A DNA stretch of 64,000 bases from Vibrio agarilyticus (GCF_012641465.1 NZ_JABAIK010000013.1:50394-114393); one strand, 5' to 3'; shown: positions 40,243-51,710, counted from the stretch's first letter. The notes: generated by a model not told the origin, from the sequence alone. Program-made: numbers and translations.

Positions 40243-41628
40243 TTAAGCCTGTTCTTTTTGACGTTTTTCCCAGCTTTGTAACTTACGATACAGCGTTGAA
40301 GGACTGACATCCAAACAACCTGCGGCGCGAGGAATGTTACCGTCACAAGCGGCAATCGCTTGTTCAATGGTGCGTTTTTCGGTTAACCACAACGGCACAA
40401 TATCACTCACAGAAAAAGAGTCTGGCTCGCACCACTCTTGCTTGGGTTCAATGGGTTGATTCAGCGGTGGCGGCAACATATTAAGCGTGATCTCTTTGCC
40501 GTTATTCAATACCACGACATTACGCAGCACATTTTGCAATTGCCGCACATTACCCGGCCATTCGTACTGTCGAAAACGCTCCACCACAGATTCACTAAAG
40601 CGAACAAAATTTTTGCCCTCTTCATGGGACATATACCCAAGCAGCGAGTGGGCAATCTCAATCACGTCTTCTCCGCGCTCTCGCAGTGGCGGTAAGTGGA
40701 GTGGGATCACATAAAGCCGGTAGTACAAATCTTCTCGAAAGCGGCCGTTTTGCACCTCTTGCCAAGGATCTCGGTTCGTTGCGCAGACAAAACGGACATC
40801 GACACTTTGCATTTTCGATGAGCCAACTTTTTGAAAGGTGCCGGTTTGAATAAAACGCAATAATTTGGTCTGCAGATCCAAATCCATTTCACACAGTTCA
40901 TCCAAAAATAAGGTGCCACCATCGGCCAGTTCAGCCGCGCCTTGCCGATCGGTTGCCGCGCCGGTAAACGCGCCTTTGACATGGCCAAACAGTTCACTTT
41001 CAATCAAATCTTTGGGGATCGCAGCGCAGTTAATTGCAATAAAAGGCCGCTCGCCGCGTTGACTGGCCGCGTGTATTGCTTCTGCGCACACCTCTTTACC
41101 GGTGCCACTTTCACCGGTTATAAAGATACTGGCTTTACTGGTTGCGGCAGAGTCAATGGTGCGATACACCCCGAGCATGGTTTGACTGCTACCGATAAAA
41201 CCTTGATAACCGCTGTTTTCGCGATTCATTGTGTGCGTTTTGGGTTTATTCGCTTTTCGCAAACCGTTGTTGACTGTCACACGCAATCGGTCGGCTTCAC
41301 ACGGTTTAATAAGGAAATCTTGCGCGCCATAGCGCATTGCTTCCACCGCGGTATCAATCGATCCGTGCGCTGTCATGAAAATGACGGGAATATCAGGATG
41401 GGTCGCTTTAACCGAACTCAAAACGTCCATACCCGTCATATCTGGCAAGCGTAAATCAAGCAAGATCAGATCGGGTATACGTTCGCTAATGCTTTCCAAT
41501 GCATCGCGGCCGGTGCCAACAATTGTGATATCGATGCCTAGCGGCATCAGGTAAGAACGATACAACGCCGCCACCGACGCGGTATCTTCTACCATGAGCA
41601 CGTAACGTGCCTTGGTGTAGTCACTCAT
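40243..41628 (-). CDS. luxO: Quorum-sensing sigma-54 response regulator LuxO
   Basis: 461 aa. N-terminal receiver domain with the phospho-acceptor D58 in [16 protein letters not shown]+ central domain with Walker A GESGTGKE and the sigma-54 contact loop GAFTGA; C-terminal Fis-type helix-turn-helix (about 420-455). Phosphorylated LuxO with sigma-54 activates Qrr small-RNA genes at low cell density. All key motifs are present, so the protein should be functional. Confidence 0.96.
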   Translation of the reverse strand: MSDYTKARYVLMVEDTASVAALYRSYLMPLGIDITIVGTGRDALESISERIPDLILLDLRLPDMTGMDVLSSVKATHPDIPVIFMTAHGSIDTAVEAMRYGAQDFLIKPCEADRLRVTVNNGLRKANKPKTHTMNRENSGYQGFIGSSQTMLGVYRTIDSAATSKASIFITGESGTGKEVCAEAIHAASQRGERPFIAINCAAIPKDLIESELFGHVKGAFTGAATDRQGAAELADGGTLFLDELCEMDLDLQTKLLRFIQTGTFQKVGSSKMQSVDVRFVCATNRDPWQEVQNGRFREDLYYRLYVIPLHLPPLRERGEDVIEIAHSLLGYMSHEEGKNFVRFSESVVERFRQYEWPGNVRQLQNVLRNVVVLNNGKEITLNMLPPPLNQPIEPKQEWCEPDSFSVSDIVPLWLTEKRTIEQAIAACDGNIPRAAGCLDVSPSTLYRKLQSWEKRQKEQA

Positions 41629-42015
41629 TAATGTTCGCCAACTTGATGGTTCTTATCCCCATGCCATTTAACGGCACCGCCAAATGGGCTGGGTGTATAC
41701 CCGTGCTACTTGAAGTTGCAGCGTTGTTCGCTGGTCGCCTACCTGCATTTTCAAGTTATTTGGGTATAAGTCATTTACGTTTTTTGATTTTTACGCAGAG
41801 TAAAAAGAGCAGCTGCATTCTCGCTCATTGGGTCATAACGCAATCAAAAATCTATAAATGAATTGAGAACCTATAATTATTTGAATATTTATCATTGCAT
41901 TATGCGTTGCAAACTGCAATTTCATCCTAAATTTGTTGCGCCAGATCACGCACAAGATCACAGGTTGTGGGTGGTTTCATTCCACCTTGCCGTCAATAAC
42001 TCATTTACTAGAAAG
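41629..42015. other. luxO-uvrB intergenic region
   Basis: 387 bp. It contains a short family A repeat (41696-41768), an AT-rich stretch, and a small hairpin GGTGG/CCACC at 41970-41986. In other vibrios qrr1 lies here, but I do not find its conserved core (see findings). Confidence 0.5.
41696..41768. repeat. Short family A repeat, copy 5
   Basis: 73 bp, tatacccgtgctacttgaag to agttatttgggtata, with arms gaagttgcag / ctgcattttc. The central segment of longer copies is missing. Confidence 0.8.
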
Positions 42016-44046
42016 TTAACTGTTGGTGATAAATTGTGCGCGCAGCGCTTCTATCTGATCACGTTTTTGCGCCGCTAATTCAAATTCAAGATCTTGGGCG
42101 TGCTGGTACATCTGCGCTTCCAATTTGCTGATTTCTTTATCCAATTGTTGTGGAGTGAGCGCCGCATACTCTCCCGCTTCTTCGGCAACTTTATTTAGGG
42201 GCACAACCTTGCTGGTACGCTGTTTGCGTGACTTGGTCACATCTCCCAGCTCCATAATATCTTTGATGTTGCGTGCAAGCGCCTGAGGCGTGATCCCTTT
42301 TTCAAGGTTATAGGCTTCTTGCTTCTCGCGGCGACGTTCCGTTTCGTCCATCGCTTTACGCATCGAATTGGTAATTTTATCGGCATATAATATGGCTTTA
42401 CCGTTAATGTTACGCGCCGCACGACCTATGGTCTGAATAAGCGAGCGCTCTGAACGTAAAAAGCCCTCTTTATCGGCATCTAAAATCGCGACTAACGACA
42501 CTTCTGGCATATCCAACCCCTCACGAAGCAGGTTTATTCCGACCAAAACATCAAATTCGCCAAGACGCAAATCCCGAATAATTTCAACCCGCTCTACCGT
42601 ATCAATGTCAGAGTGCAAATAACGAACTCGCACATCGTGTTCGTGAAGGTACTCGGTCAAATCTTCGGCCATACGTTTGGTTAATGTGGTGACGAGTACA
42701 CGTTCATCTTTTGCCGCGCGAATGCGCACTTCTGACAGCAGGTCATCCACCTGAGTCGCGACCGGACGCACTTCTAAGATGGGGTCAAGCAGCCCTGTTG
42801 GTCTTACTACTTGATCGGCAATCTCACCGGCAGACTTTTCAAGCTCATAATTGCCTGGAGTGGCCGAGACATAGATGGTTTGCGGCGCCAATGCCTCAAA
42901 CTCTTCAAATTTTAACGGCCGGTTGTCCAAGGCAGAAGGCAAGCGAAAGCCATATTCCACCAATGTCTCTTTGCGTGAACGGTCACCTTTGTACATAGCG
43001 CCAATTTGCGGCACGGTAACGTGGGACTCATCAATGATGAGCAAACCGTCAGCAGGCAAGTAGTCAAATAAGGTAGGAGGCGCTTCTCCTTCTGCGCGGC
43101 CACTCAAAAAGCGCGAATAGTTTTCGATTCCTGAGCAAAAACCCAACTCTTGCAACATTTCAATGTCGAATTGAGTACGTTGTGTAATACGCTGCTCTTC
43201 AAGTAACTTATTGTTATCACGCAAATAGGTCTGCCGAGAAACCAGTTCAAGCTTAATATTTTCAATCGCTTCTAGAACGCGCTCTCGTGGCGTCACATAG
43301 TGAGTTTTAGGATAGACGGTGTAGCGGGGAAGATCGCGCTGTTTAATCACCCCGGTTAAGGGGTCAAAGAGACTCAAACATTCGATTTCATCATCAAACA
43401 GCTCGATTCTCAGCGCCTCTTGGTCCGATTCTGCCGGAAATATATCAATCACTTCACCACGTACGCGGAATTGTCCTCGCTCAAAGGCGATATCATTACG
43501 GCTGTATTGCAATTCGGCTAGGCGGCGCAAAATGTCCCTTTGATTGATGACATCGCCTCGGCATACATGCAGCATCATTTGCAAATACGATTGCGGATCG
43601 CCAAGACCATATATGGCACTGACGGAGGCGACAATGATGGCGTCATTGCGCTCCAGCAGCGCTTTGGTTGCTGAAAGCCGCATTTGTTCAATGTGCGCAT
43701 TCACCGCCGAATCTTTCTCAATGAAGGTATCGGTGGATGGCACATAGGCTTCTGGCTGATAGTAATCGTAGTAAGAGACAAAATACTCCACCGCATTGTT
43801 GGGGAAGAACGCTTTCATTTCACCGTAAAGCTGCGCGGCTAGTGTTTTATTCGGTGCCAACAACAGCGCGGGACGCTGAGCTTGCGAAATCACATTGGCG
43901 AGCGTGAACGTCTTACCTGAGCCCGTCACCCCAAGCAACGTTTGGTGCGCGATACCAGAATCAAGGCCATCAAGTAATTGCGCGATGGCGGTGGGCTGAT
44001 CCCCCGAAGGGGCGTAATTTGAGACCAAGTTAAACGTATTGCTCAT
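42016..44046 (-). CDS. uvrB: Excinuclease ABC subunit B
   Basis: 676-aa damage-verification helicase of nucleotide excision repair. Walker [11 protein letters not shown], the beta-hairpin [16 protein letters not shown], and the C-terminal UVR domain ([28 protein letters not shown]) that binds UvrC. I use the ATG at 44046 ([17 protein letters not shown]) with GAGG five bases upstream; the frame is open 32 codons further. About 24 bases upstream, CTGTCTTGCTATC (minus strand, 44085-44073) resembles the left half of a LexA box, but the right CAG is missing. Confidence 0.96.
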   Translation of the reverse strand: MSNTFNLVSNYAPSGDQPTAIAQLLDGLDSGIAHQTLLGVTGSGKTFTLANVISQAQRPALLLAPNKTLAAQLYGEMKAFFPNNAVEYFVSYYDYYQPEAYVPSTDTFIEKDSAVNAHIEQMRLSATKALLERNDAIIVASVSAIYGLGDPQSYLQMMLHVCRGDVINQRDILRRLAELQYSRNDIAFERGQFRVRGEVIDIFPAESDQEALRIELFDDEIECLSLFDPLTGVIKQRDLPRYTVYPKTHYVTPRERVLEAIENIKLELVSRQTYLRDNNKLLEEQRITQRTQFDIEMLQELGFCSGIENYSRFLSGRAEGEAPPTLFDYLPADGLLIIDESHVTVPQIGAMYKGDRSRKETLVEYGFRLPSALDNRPLKFEEFEALAPQTIYVSATPGNYELEKSAGEIADQVVRPTGLLDPILEVRPVATQVDDLLSEVRIRAAKDERVLVTTLTKRMAEDLTEYLHEHDVRVRYLHSDIDTVERVEIIRDLRLGEFDVLVGINLLREGLDMPEVSLVAILDADKEGFLRSERSLIQTIGRAARNINGKAILYADKITNSMRKAMDETERRREKQEAYNLEKGITPQALARNIKDIMELGDVTKSRKQRTSKVVPLNKVAEEAGEYAALTPQQLDKEISKLEAQMYQHAQDLEFELAAQKRDQIEALRAQFITNS

Positions 44047-44466
44047 GTATCCTCTTTGCGATTGCAGATTTTGATAGCAAGACAGCGCATTAGATTGAGT
44101 ATATACCCAACTCACCTCAAAATGCTCGTTTCGCAATGTCAACGCAACCTTATGATTGTGAAACTAAATCACAATAATTAAGTAAGAAATATGGGCATTT
44201 ATTAAAAGCTTTGCTATGCTTTATGCCCCTTCAAAATTCGGCGGCATTCTTCTTTTTCAATGCCCATCCACAACTTTTCCCCAATTTGTGCTGATTAATT
44301 GCTAAACGATGACACTTAGGTTTGTTTTCAAACAGCGCCATTTTATGCAGAAATCATTTAACCTCATGAAAAAATAGAAAAATCATAAATGATTTTATTT
44401 TCTCATCGATTGATAAATCACCTTATGATGACCCTAATTTAAGTTACCAAGAATTCATCAACACGG

Positions 44467-44489
44467 TTATCCACAATATTAGTGGATAA
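44467..44489. promoter_or_regulatory. DnaA-box-like perfect palindrome
   Basis: TTATCCACA (44467-44475) is a perfect DnaA box; its first eight bases recur inverted as GTGGATAA (44482-44489) seven bases later. It lies between the divergent uvrB and rnf operon. Regulatory DnaA sites near uvrB are known in E. coli. The match is seen; binding is inference. Confidence 0.4.
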
Positions 44490-44658
44490 CTAAAACTACG
44501 CGAGTGCTGGTAAGCACTGCCAGAAAGTAAAGCAATTTTTTCGTCGCTGCCGAAAAAATAAGAGATCGATTCAATCAATAAGAAACCAAACGCATAACCA
44601 TAACACGCCGGGAAAAATGAAAAACGACATCGCCTAAACTAAACAATCACCCGCGTAT

Positions 44659-44810
44659 TATACCCAAACAATTTGGAGTGGCAGGTCGGCGGCAAACGAG
44701 CCAAGCCTTTGAGCACTTCGTGTACATAGACGAACGATGTGATGAGGTTTGTGCGAGCCAGTCCCTTAATTTTTTTGAGAAATGCACTATACCCAAGTGG
44801 ACAAGGTATA
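44659..44810. repeat. Dispersed palindromic repeat, copy 6 (family A)
   Basis: About 152 bp, tatacccaaacaatttggag to acaaggtata, with the recognisable centre ggcggcaaacgagccaagcc and a small insertion tcgtgtacat. Degenerate right end. Confidence 0.75.
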
Positions 44811-44921
44811 TGCCACGATGAACATTTTTTCTACGTTCAGCATATCCATGTAGTTAGTTGGTTGTTATTAGTCGCGCAAAACACGATAATGTTGGGATCA
44901 GAACTCTTTTTAGCTGGATCT

Positions 44922-45500
44922 ATGACCGAATATCTATTGTTATTGGTGGGCACGGTACTCGTCAATAACTTTGTCTTAGTCAAATTTCTCGGTTTGTGCC
45001 CATTTATGGGCGTATCGAAAAAGCTTGAAACTGCCATTGGCATGGGACTTGCGACCACCTTCGTACTGACGTTAGCGTCTGTCTGCGCGTACTTGGTTGA
45101 AAGCTACATTTTGCGCCCGTTGGGGATTGAGTACTTGCGAACCATGAGCTTTATTTTGGTTATCGCCGTCGTGGTGCAATTTACTGAAATGGTTGTTCAC
45201 AAGACCAGCCCCACGTTGTATCGCTTGCTTGGCATCTTTCTACCCCTCATCACGACAAACTGCGCCGTTTTGGGAGTGGCCTTGCTCAACATCAATGAAA
45301 ATCATAACTTCATTCAATCGATTATTTATGGATTTGGCGCGGCGTTAGGTTTTTCATTGGTATTAATCTTGTTTGCCGCCATGCGCGAACGCATCGCCGC
45401 TGCCGATGTTCCAACACCATTTAAAGGCGCTTCTATCGCAATGATCACCGCAGGTCTGATGTCCCTTGCCTTTATGGGCTTTACTGGGTTGGTGAAATAA
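44922..45500 (+). CDS. rnfA: Ion-translocating oxidoreductase complex subunit RnfA
   Basis: 192-aa inner-membrane protein with six helices. The N-terminus [17 protein letters not shown] and [12 protein letters not shown] with the conserved Cys are typical of RnfA/RsxA. Start at 44922; the open frame upstream belongs to a repeat region. First gene of rnfABCDGE, which couples electron transfer between ferredoxin and NAD to ion transport, or in the Rsx role reduces SoxR. Confidence 0.95.
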   Translation: MTEYLLLLVGTVLVNNFVLVKFLGLCPFMGVSKKLETAIGMGLATTFVLTLASVCAYLVESYILRPLGIEYLRTMSFILVIAVVVQFTEMVVHKTSPTLYRLLGIFLPLITTNCAVLGVALLNINENHNFIQSIIYGFGAALGFSLVLILFAAMRERIAAADVPTPFKGASIAMITAGLMSLAFMGFTGLVK

Positions 45501-45502
45501 CT

Positions 45503-46087
45503 ATGGATACCATCGTTATTGCGATTATTGGTCTTGCTGCCCTTGCGGCCCTCTTTGGGGCCATTTTAGGCTTTGCCTCGATTCGATTTAAGGTTGATGC
45601 TGACCCTATCGTTGACCAAATCGACGCCATTTTGCCACAAACACAATGTGGTCAGTGTGGCTACCCTGGTTGTCGTCCCTATGCTCAAGCCATCGCGAAT
45701 GGCGATGCCATCAACAAATGCCCGCCAGGCGGTCAAGCGACCATAGAAAAACTTGCGGATTTAATGGGTGTCGATGCGGATGCGGCAACCGATGGCGTGA
45801 CAGACAAGGTCAAGACGGTTGCGTTCATTCACGAAGATATGTGTATCGGGTGCACCAAGTGCATTCAAGCCTGCCCCGTTGATGCCATCGTTGGTGGGAC
45901 TAAAGCGGTACATACCGTGATTAAGGATGAATGTACCGGGTGCGATCTCTGCGTTGCGCCATGTCCAACGGATTGTATTGAAATGATTCCCGTTGCAACC
46001 ACAACGGACAACTGGAAATGGCAGTTTAATGCCATCCCTATCGTTGATGTGACAGACGCACCAACGACTGATGGCAATAAACTTTAA
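45503..46087 (+). CDS. rnfB: Rnf complex iron-sulfur subunit RnfB
   Basis: 194 aa. An N-terminal membrane helix, then the [4Fe4S] motif [10 protein letters not shown] with distal C (KCPPGG), and two ferredoxin motifs [12 protein letters not shown] and [12 protein letters not shown]. Entry point for electrons. Two bases after rnfA. Confidence 0.96.
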   Translation: MDTIVIAIIGLAALAALFGAILGFASIRFKVDADPIVDQIDAILPQTQCGQCGYPGCRPYAQAIANGDAINKCPPGGQATIEKLADLMGVDADAATDGVTDKVKTVAFIHEDMCIGCTKCIQACPVDAIVGGTKAVHTVIKDECTGCDLCVAPCPTDCIEMIPVATTTDNWKWQFNAIPIVDVTDAPTTDGNKL

Positions 46088-46095
46088 GGATCAAT

Positions 46096-48576
46096 ATGCA
46101 GTCTTTGATCGAACAAATTCGCAATGGTGCTCTTTGGGATTTTCCAGGTGGTGTTCATCCAGCTGAAAACAAAAAACAATCCAATCACACACCACTGACT
46201 CAAGCATCACTGCCATCGACACTGGTGTTGCCCTTAAAACAGCACATTGGTAAAGCCGGACGTCTTTTGGTCACTGTAGGAGAGCACGTTCTCAAGGGGC
46301 AGCCACTCACAGACTCTGATGCAGGCTTTACGGTGCCAATTCATGCCCCCACTTCAGGGACAGTCACGGCGATTGAGCCTCATACGGTTGCCCACCCGTC
46401 AGGTTTAGCCGAGCCTTGCTTAATTTTAACGCCAGATGGCGATGATAATTGGCGCGAGCGCAACCCGATAACGAACTTTCGCCAGCACAGTGCAAGTGAT
46501 CTGTTAGATATTATTCGTCTTTCAGGCATCGCAGGAATGGGCGGCGCCGGCTTTCCTACCGCCAAAAAAATTCAGACTGGTGTCGCACGCACCGAGATCT
46601 TAATTGTCAACGCCGCCGAATGTGAACCCTATATCACCGCAGATGATGTATTGATGCAAACCTATGCTGAAGAGATCATTCAAGGCATCGAGATCACTGA
46701 GCACATTTTAAAGCCTAAGCTGACGGTTATTGGCATTGAAGATAACAAACCAGAGGCCATAACGGCGCTGAGCCGCGCTGCCAAAGATCACCCCAATATG
46801 GTGATCCGTGTCATTCCGACAAAATACCCTTCGGGTGGCGAAAAGCAGCTGATTAAACTGCTGACCGATCTGGAAGTGCCATCCGGTGGTATTCCTGCTG
46901 ACATTGGCATTTTGGTGCAAAATGTCGGCTCTTTGTACGCTATTAAGCGCGCCATTGTCGACGATGAGCCGCTGATTCAGCGTATTGTTACGCTAACGGG
47001 AAATACTTTTGCCCAGCCACGTAATGTTTGGGCTCGCATTGGTACGCCAGTTCAAGCCTTGCTGGATGAATTTGACTACACCCAAGATAAGAAGCGTCCG
47101 CGCTTGATCATGGGAGGCCCGATGATGGGCTTTACACTGCCCCACGGTCAGGTGCCAATTACCAAAACATCAAACTGCATTCTCGCGCCAACTCGACGCG
47201 AAATTGCCGAGCCACGTCGTGAGATGGCTTGCATACGCTGTAGCAATTGCGCCGATGCTTGTCCTGCATCACTTTTGCCTCAGCAATTACAGTGGTATGC
47301 CAAATCCAAAGAATACGACAAACTCGACGCATTGAATCTCAAAGATTGTATTGAGTGCGGCGCATGTGCCTATGTATGCCCGAGTGAAATACCGCTAGTG
47401 CAATATTATCGTCAAGCGAAAGCGGAAATGCGCCAGCAACTGCTCGATACGCAGGCCGCCGATCGCGCTAAAGTTCGATTTGAAGAGAAAAAGGCGCGTA
47501 TGGAGCGGGAAAAATCTGAGCGCGAAAATCGCTTTAAGAAAGCCGCCGACGAACGTCGCCAAGAAATGAAGTCCTCTGCGGGTACCGACGCGATAGCGGC
47601 GGCTATCGCTCGAGTCAAAGCGCAAAAATCTGACGCTCAGAATTCACCAGTAAAACCGGCTGTCGCGGCCGCAATTGCTAATGCCAAAGCCAAGCAAGCC
47701 GCAGCGCTAAAAGCGGGCGCCGCTGAGCCAGATAACAGCGAAATGATGAAACTGCGCGAAGAGCGCAAACGCCAAGCTCGAGAGCGCAAAGCTCGGGAAC
47801 AAGCCGCAGATACCGCTATTGAGAACGGCGCTGACGCAAGCTCGCCAGAATCGGTTAACGTTGACAAGCAAGCGACTGTCGCAGCTGCCATTGCCCGCGC
47901 CAAAGCGCGTAAAGCGCAATCGGCTGAAACAACAGAGGCACAGGCAGAGCATGCCGCCGAAAACGACGCGAAAAAAGCTGCGGTTGCCGCAGCCATTGCC
48001 CGCGCCAAAGCGCGTAAAGCGCAATCGGCTGAGGCGCCAGAAGCACCAGTTGAGCCTACCGCCGACAATGACGTGAAAAAAGCCGCGGTTGCCGCAGCCA
48101 TTGCCCGTGCCAAAGCGCGTAAAGCTCAATCGGCTGAGACGCCAGAGGTACAAGCAGAGCCTGCCGCCGACAACGATGCCAAAAAAGCCGCGGTTGCCGC
48201 AGCCATTGCACGTGCCAAAGCGCGTAAAGCGCAATCGGCTGAGACGCCCGAGGCACCAGTTGAGCCTGCCGCCGAAAACGACGCGAAAAAAGCCGCGGTT
48301 GCAGCAGCCATTGCGCGCGCCAAAGCGCGTAAAGCGCAATCGGCTGAGGCGCCAGAAGCACCAGTTGAGCCTGCCGCCGAAAACGATGCGAAAAAAGCCG
48401 CGGTTGCTGCGGCTATTGCCCGCGCTAAAGCACGTAAAGTGCAATCGGCTGAGACGCCAGAGGCACAGGCAGAGCCTGCCGCAGAAAATGACGCGAAAAA
48501 AGCCGCGGTTGCCGCAGCCATCGCCCGCGCTAAAGCGCGTCGAGCACAACAAAATAATCACGAGGAGAACGAATAA
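46096..48576 (+). CDS. rnfC: Rnf complex NADH/FMN subunit RnfC with long repeat tail
   Basis: 826 aa. Conserved core (about 1-455): the NADH/FMN-binding [12 protein letters not shown] and two [4Fe4S] motifs [12 protein letters not shown] and [12 protein letters not shown]. After a charged coiled-coil (455-520) the C-terminus is a long Ala/Lys-rich low-complexity tail, in which seven 35-residue units [20 protein letters not shown]... follow each other (about 595-825). The long tail is typical of gammaproteobacterial RnfC, but its length and repeat number vary. Overlaps rnfD by one base. Confidence 0.95.
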   Translation: MQSLIEQIRNGALWDFPGGVHPAENKKQSNHTPLTQASLPSTLVLPLKQHIGKAGRLLVTVGEHVLKGQPLTDSDAGFTVPIHAPTSGTVTAIEPHTVAHPSGLAEPCLILTPDGDDNWRERNPITNFRQHSASDLLDIIRLSGIAGMGGAGFPTAKKIQTGVARTEILIVNAAECEPYITADDVLMQTYAEEIIQGIEITEHILKPKLTVIGIEDNKPEAITALSRAAKDHPNMVIRVIPTKYPSGGEKQLIKLLTDLEVPSGGIPADIGILVQNVGSLYAIKRAIVDDEPLIQRIVTLTGNTFAQPRNVWARIGTPVQALLDEFDYTQDKKRPRLIMGGPMMGFTLPHGQVPITKTSNCILAPTRREIAEPRREMACIRCSNCADACPASLLPQQLQWYAKSKEYDKLDALNLKDCIECGACAYVCPSEIPLVQYYRQAKAEMRQQLLDTQAADRAKVRFEEKKARMEREKSERENRFKKAADERRQEMKSSAGTDAIAAAIARVKAQKSDAQNSPVKPAVAAAIANAKAKQAAALKAGAAEPDNSEMMKLREERKRQARERKAREQAADTAIENGADASSPESVNVDKQATVAAAIARAKARKAQSAETTEAQAEHAAENDAKKAAVAAAIARAKARKAQSAEAPEAPVEPTADNDVKKAAVAAAIARAKARKAQSAETPEVQAEPAADNDAKKAAVAAAIARAKARKAQSAETPEAPVEPAAENDAKKAAVAAAIARAKARKAQSAEAPEAPVEPAAENDAKKAAVAAAIARAKARKVQSAETPEAQAEPAAENDAKKAAVAAAIARAKARRAQQNNHEENE
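47866..48560 (+). repeat. Seven tandem 105-bp units inside rnfC
   Basis: The ATT/ATC codon of AAIARAKAR falls at 47890, 47995, 48100, 48205, 48310, 48415 and 48520, exactly 105 bp apart. Units are nearly identical at DNA level. The antisense strand is also open through the array. Confidence 0.95.
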
Positions 48577-49628
48577 TGGCGTTTTTTACTGCCAGTTCGC
48601 CACACGCACATAATCGTCGCAGCACGCCCTCTTTAATGATGAGTGTTGCACTTTGCGCTCTGCCTGGGCTACTTGCTCAAAGCTACTTTTTTGGCTGGGG
48701 AACGCTCGTTCAACTGGTATTCGCTATTGTGATTGCGCTGAGCTTAGAAGGGCTTGTGATGCTACTTCGCAAGCGCTCACCTATGAGCGCGCTGCGTGAC
48801 AATAGCGCACTCGTTACTGCATGGTTACTGGCCGTGGCCATTCCACCGTTAGCGCCATGGTGGATTATCACTCTTGGGCTTATCTTTGCGATTGTCATTG
48901 CCAAACAGCTTTATGGTGGATTAGGGCAAAACCCTTTTAATCCGGCGATGGTCGCCTATGTGGTACTTTTAATTTCGTTTCCGATACAAATGACCAGTTG
49001 GAGTACGCCAATTGCCTTGGCCGGAGGCGCACTTCCCTTTACTGATACCTTAGCGCTGATTTTTGGCGGACAAACGCTGGACGGTTTCTCGTTACAACAA
49101 GTCCGTGCAGGCATTGATGGTATCACCATGGCGACGCCACTTGATGCCTTTAAAACGGGAATAAAAAACGGAGCAACACCCCATGAAATTCTCGACAGTG
49201 CGATCTTTGATTCGATGGCGGGAGTTGGCTGGCAATGGGTCAATGCGGCATATCTACTTGGCGGTTTAGCACTGTTAAAAATGCGCGTGATTGAATGGCA
49301 CATTCCGATTGCGTTTTTAGTCAGTCTCACTCTATTCAGTTTGGTTTTTCAGTTATTCCAACCCGGCAGCACCGCTGGCACGTTAGTCCAGCTGTTTTCG
49401 GGTGCGACAATGTTGGGGGCGTTTTTTATTGCCACCGATCCGGTTTCGGCGTCCACGACGGTCAAAGGGCGATTGGTCTTTGGCGCGCTCATTGGTGCCT
49501 TGGTGTTCGTGATCCGCAGTTGGGGTGGTTTTCCTGATGGCGTCGCGTTTGCAGTGCTGCTTGCCAATATGACGGTGCCACTTATCGACTATTACACCAA
49601 ACCGCGTACCTATGGTCACAAGGGGTAA
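48576..49628 (+). CDS. rnfD: Rnf complex subunit RnfD
   Basis: 350-aa inner-membrane protein with about ten helices. The FMN-attachment motif [12 protein letters not shown] carries the Thr that is covalently flavinylated. Also [11 protein letters not shown]. One base overlaps rnfC. Confidence 0.95.
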   Translation: MAFFTASSPHAHNRRSTPSLMMSVALCALPGLLAQSYFFGWGTLVQLVFAIVIALSLEGLVMLLRKRSPMSALRDNSALVTAWLLAVAIPPLAPWWIITLGLIFAIVIAKQLYGGLGQNPFNPAMVAYVVLLISFPIQMTSWSTPIALAGGALPFTDTLALIFGGQTLDGFSLQQVRAGIDGITMATPLDAFKTGIKNGATPHEILDSAIFDSMAGVGWQWVNAAYLLGGLALLKMRVIEWHIPIAFLVSLTLFSLVFQLFQPGSTAGTLVQLFSGATMLGAFFIATDPVSASTTVKGRLVFGALIGALVFVIRSWGGFPDGVAFAVLLANMTVPLIDYYTKPRTYGHKG

Positions 49629-49630
49629 TC

Positions 49631-50266
49631 ATGCTGAACGCAATTAAGAAAAATGGGCTCACCCTAGCGCTCTTTGCGTGTGCCACCACAGGACTCGTCG
49701 CAATCACCCAGTACTTAACTCAAGATGAAATTAAACGTCAAGAGCAAGCCCAATTGCTCTCGATTCTTAACCAAGTAATACCGCATTCGCTGCACGATAA
49801 TGCGCTGGTTGCGGCTTGTACCCTTACTCGTTCGCCCGAGCTTGGTACTCAAAAACCGATGCCCGTCTATATCGCGACGCAAAATGGCGTACCAACTGCA
49901 CTGGCGATTGAGTCAATTGCACCCGATGGTTATAACGGTAATATTAAGCTCATTACAGGTATCGCAGAGGATGGTACGATTCTTGGTACACGTGTGTTAA
50001 CTCACCAAGAAACGCCGGGGCTTGGCGATAAAATCGAACTTCGTGTCAGTGATTGGATTTTAAAATTCAGTGGCAAGCAAGTGGATGATAATAATCTTGC
50101 GCTCTGGGCAGTACGAAAAGACGGTGGTGAATTTGATCAATTTACCGGAGCAACCATCACCCCTCGAGCCATTGTTAATGCGGTTAAGCGCACAACGCAA
50201 TACGTGAATGCTCACCGTGCTACGCTATTGGCTCAACCATACAACTGCGGAGAGGATCATGAGTGA
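49631..50266 (+). CDS. rnfG: Rnf complex flavoprotein subunit RnfG
   Basis: 211 aa with one N-terminal helix and a periplasmic FMN-binding domain. The segment [14 protein letters not shown] contains the Thr of the flavinylation motif. [18 protein letters not shown] is the conserved upstream element. Overlaps rnfE by 8 bp. Confidence 0.95.
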   Translation: MLNAIKKNGLTLALFACATTGLVAITQYLTQDEIKRQEQAQLLSILNQVIPHSLHDNALVAACTLTRSPELGTQKPMPVYIATQNGVPTALAIESIAPDGYNGNIKLITGIAEDGTILGTRVLTHQETPGLGDKIELRVSDWILKFSGKQVDDNNLALWAVRKDGGEFDQFTGATITPRAIVNAVKRTTQYVNAHRATLLAQPYNCGEDHE

Positions 50267-50951
50267 ACATCGTACTTTGATGACTAACGGTCTGTGGAAT
50301 AACAACCCGGCCTTAGTGCAATTACTTGGTTTATGCCCACTCCTTGCCGTCTCAGCAACGGTGACCAATGCGCTAGGTTTAGGGCTCGCCACCTTACTGG
50401 TCTTGGTCGGTTCCAATGTCGCGGTATCGCTGCTGCGTCACTACGTACCAAAAGAAGTGCGCATTCCCATTTTCGTCATGATCATTGCCGCCTTGGTTAC
50501 TTGCGTTCAATTGCTGATGAATGCTTATGCCTATGGTCTTTATGTCTCGCTTGGCATTTTTATTCCACTCATTGTCACCAACTGCATCATCATTGGCCGC
50601 GCCGAAGCTTATGCGTCGAAAAACCACCCTGCTGCTGCCGCTCTTGATGGCTTATGGATGGGGTTAGGCATGACCGCCGTTCTGGTGGTTTTAGGCGCCA
50701 TGCGCGAAATTTTAGGCAATGGCACGCTATTTGATGGCGCTGACCTGCTTTTAGGCGAATGGGCCGCTTCACTACGAATTCAATTATTTGATTTTGATAA
50801 CAGCTTTTTGTTGGCATTATTACCGCCCGGCGCATTTATTGGCGTAGGTCTATTGATCGCACTAAAAAATGTGATTGATCACCGCAGACAATTGCGTCAA
50901 CCAAAAGTGGAAAAAGAGAAAATCGAGCGTGTACGCGTGACCAATGTTTAG
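50259..50951 (+). CDS. rnfE: Rnf complex subunit RnfE
   Basis: 230-aa inner-membrane protein with six helices, homologous to RnfA. The start at 50259 ([20 protein letters not shown]) has GAGG just upstream; the open frame before it lies inside rnfG. Conserved [21 protein letters not shown]. The Lys/Glu-rich tail is cytosolic. Confidence 0.95.
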   Translation: MSEHRTLMTNGLWNNNPALVQLLGLCPLLAVSATVTNALGLGLATLLVLVGSNVAVSLLRHYVPKEVRIPIFVMIIAALVTCVQLLMNAYAYGLYVSLGIFIPLIVTNCIIIGRAEAYASKNHPAAAALDGLWMGLGMTAVLVVLGAMREILGNGTLFDGADLLLGEWAASLRIQLFDFDNSFLLALLPPGAFIGVGLLIALKNVIDHRRQLRQPKVEKEKIERVRVTNV

Positions 50952-51009
50952 CTCGCGCGCACAACGAATAAAAGTGATTGGGTAAAAAGCGATTGGGATA
51001 GGAAGCCGT

Positions 51010-51663
51010 ATGAACAACATCAAACGCCGCGAAATTTTAGAGCGCCTGCGTGAAAACAACCCAAATCCACAAACAGAGCTTAATTGGAATACGCCATTTG
51101 AACTGCTCATTGCAGTGCTGCTCTCCGCGCAAGCAACGGATGTCAGCGTCAACAAAGCAACCGCAAAACTTTACCCTGTGGCGAATACGCCACAGGGCAT
51201 TCTTGATTTGGGGGTGGATGGTTTAAAACAGTACATCAAAACCATTGGGCTATTTAATTCTAAAGCCGAAAATACCATCAAAACCTGTCAAATTTTACTC
51301 GAACAACACCAAGGCCAAGTGCCAGAAGATCGCGCAGCGCTTGAAGCATTACCCGGCGTTGGTAGAAAAACCGCCAATGTGGTGCTCAACACCGCATTCG
51401 GCTGGCCCACCATTGCCGTCGATACTCATATATTTCGCGTGTCCAACCGCACGAAATTTGCGATCGGTAAAACCGTCGATGATGTTGAGAAAAAACTCTT
51501 AAAAGTCGTGCCGAAGGAATTTAAACTCGACGTACATCACTGGCTCATTTTACATGGCCGCTACACCTGTGTGGCTCGCAAGCCTCGCTGTGGCAGCTGC
51601 GTTATTGAAGATCTGTGTGAGTACTCTCCACCAAAAGAAGGCGTAAAGAAAAAGAAGAAATAA
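51010..51663 (+). CDS. nth: Endonuclease III
   Basis: 217-aa base-excision DNA glycosylase/AP lyase for oxidised pyrimidines. The helix-hairpin-helix ALPGVGRKTANVVLN carries the catalytic Lys, AVDTHIFRV has the catalytic Asp, and the C-terminal C-X6-C-X2-C-X5-C motif (CVARKPRCGSCVIEDLC) binds a [4Fe4S] cluster. Its position after rnfE is conserved. Basic tail KEGVKKKKK. Immediately downstream lies the mobile element. Confidence 0.96.
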   Translation: MNNIKRREILERLRENNPNPQTELNWNTPFELLIAVLLSAQATDVSVNKATAKLYPVANTPQGILDLGVDGLKQYIKTIGLFNSKAENTIKTCQILLEQHQGQVPEDRAALEALPGVGRKTANVVLNTAFGWPTIAVDTHIFRVSNRTKFAIGKTVDDVEKKLLKVVPKEFKLDVHHWLILHGRYTCVARKPRCGSCVIEDLCEYSPPKEGVKKKKK

Positions 51664-51680
51664 ATACACTTAAATCCTTG

Positions 51681-51705
51681 ATGGCTCTTTAATGAGCCAT
51701 TTTTG
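51681..51705 (+). terminator. Terminator after nth
   Basis: Stem ATGGCTC (51681-51687) and GAGCCAT (51694-51700) with a TTTAAT loop, followed by TTTTT. It marks the last core feature before the inserted element. Confidence 0.8.
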
Positions 51706-51710
51706 TACTT

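Larger units (their letters stand above)
44047..44921. other. Large uvrB-rnfA intergenic region with repeat and DnaA-box-like palindrome
   Basis: About 875 bp. From the left: a partial TATACCC repeat end (44099-44125), a very AT-rich stretch (44150-44460), the palindrome TTATCCAC/GTGGATAA (44467-44489), then a family A repeat (44659-44810) just before rnfA. An open frame leading into rnfA from 44739 comes from the repeat and is not thought to be coding. Confidence 0.5.

Noticed and set aside
44070-44085. LexA box before uvrB
   Set aside because: The left half CTG...TATC resembles the E. coli uvrB box but the right CAG is replaced by AAA; too weak to annotate.
44739-44921. Upstream extension of rnfA by 61 codons
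   Set aside because: Encoded largely by a dispersed repeat; the standard RnfA N-terminus starts at 44922.
47866-48560. CRISPR-like regular repeat
   Set aside because: The 105-bp units are contiguous coding repeats inside rnfC, without unique spacers. No other regularly spaced repeat was seen.
47707-48561. Long open frame antisense to rnfC (284 codons)
   Set aside because: It arises from the 105-bp tandem repeat, is Arg/Phe/Cys-rich low-complexity, and has no ribosome site or family match.
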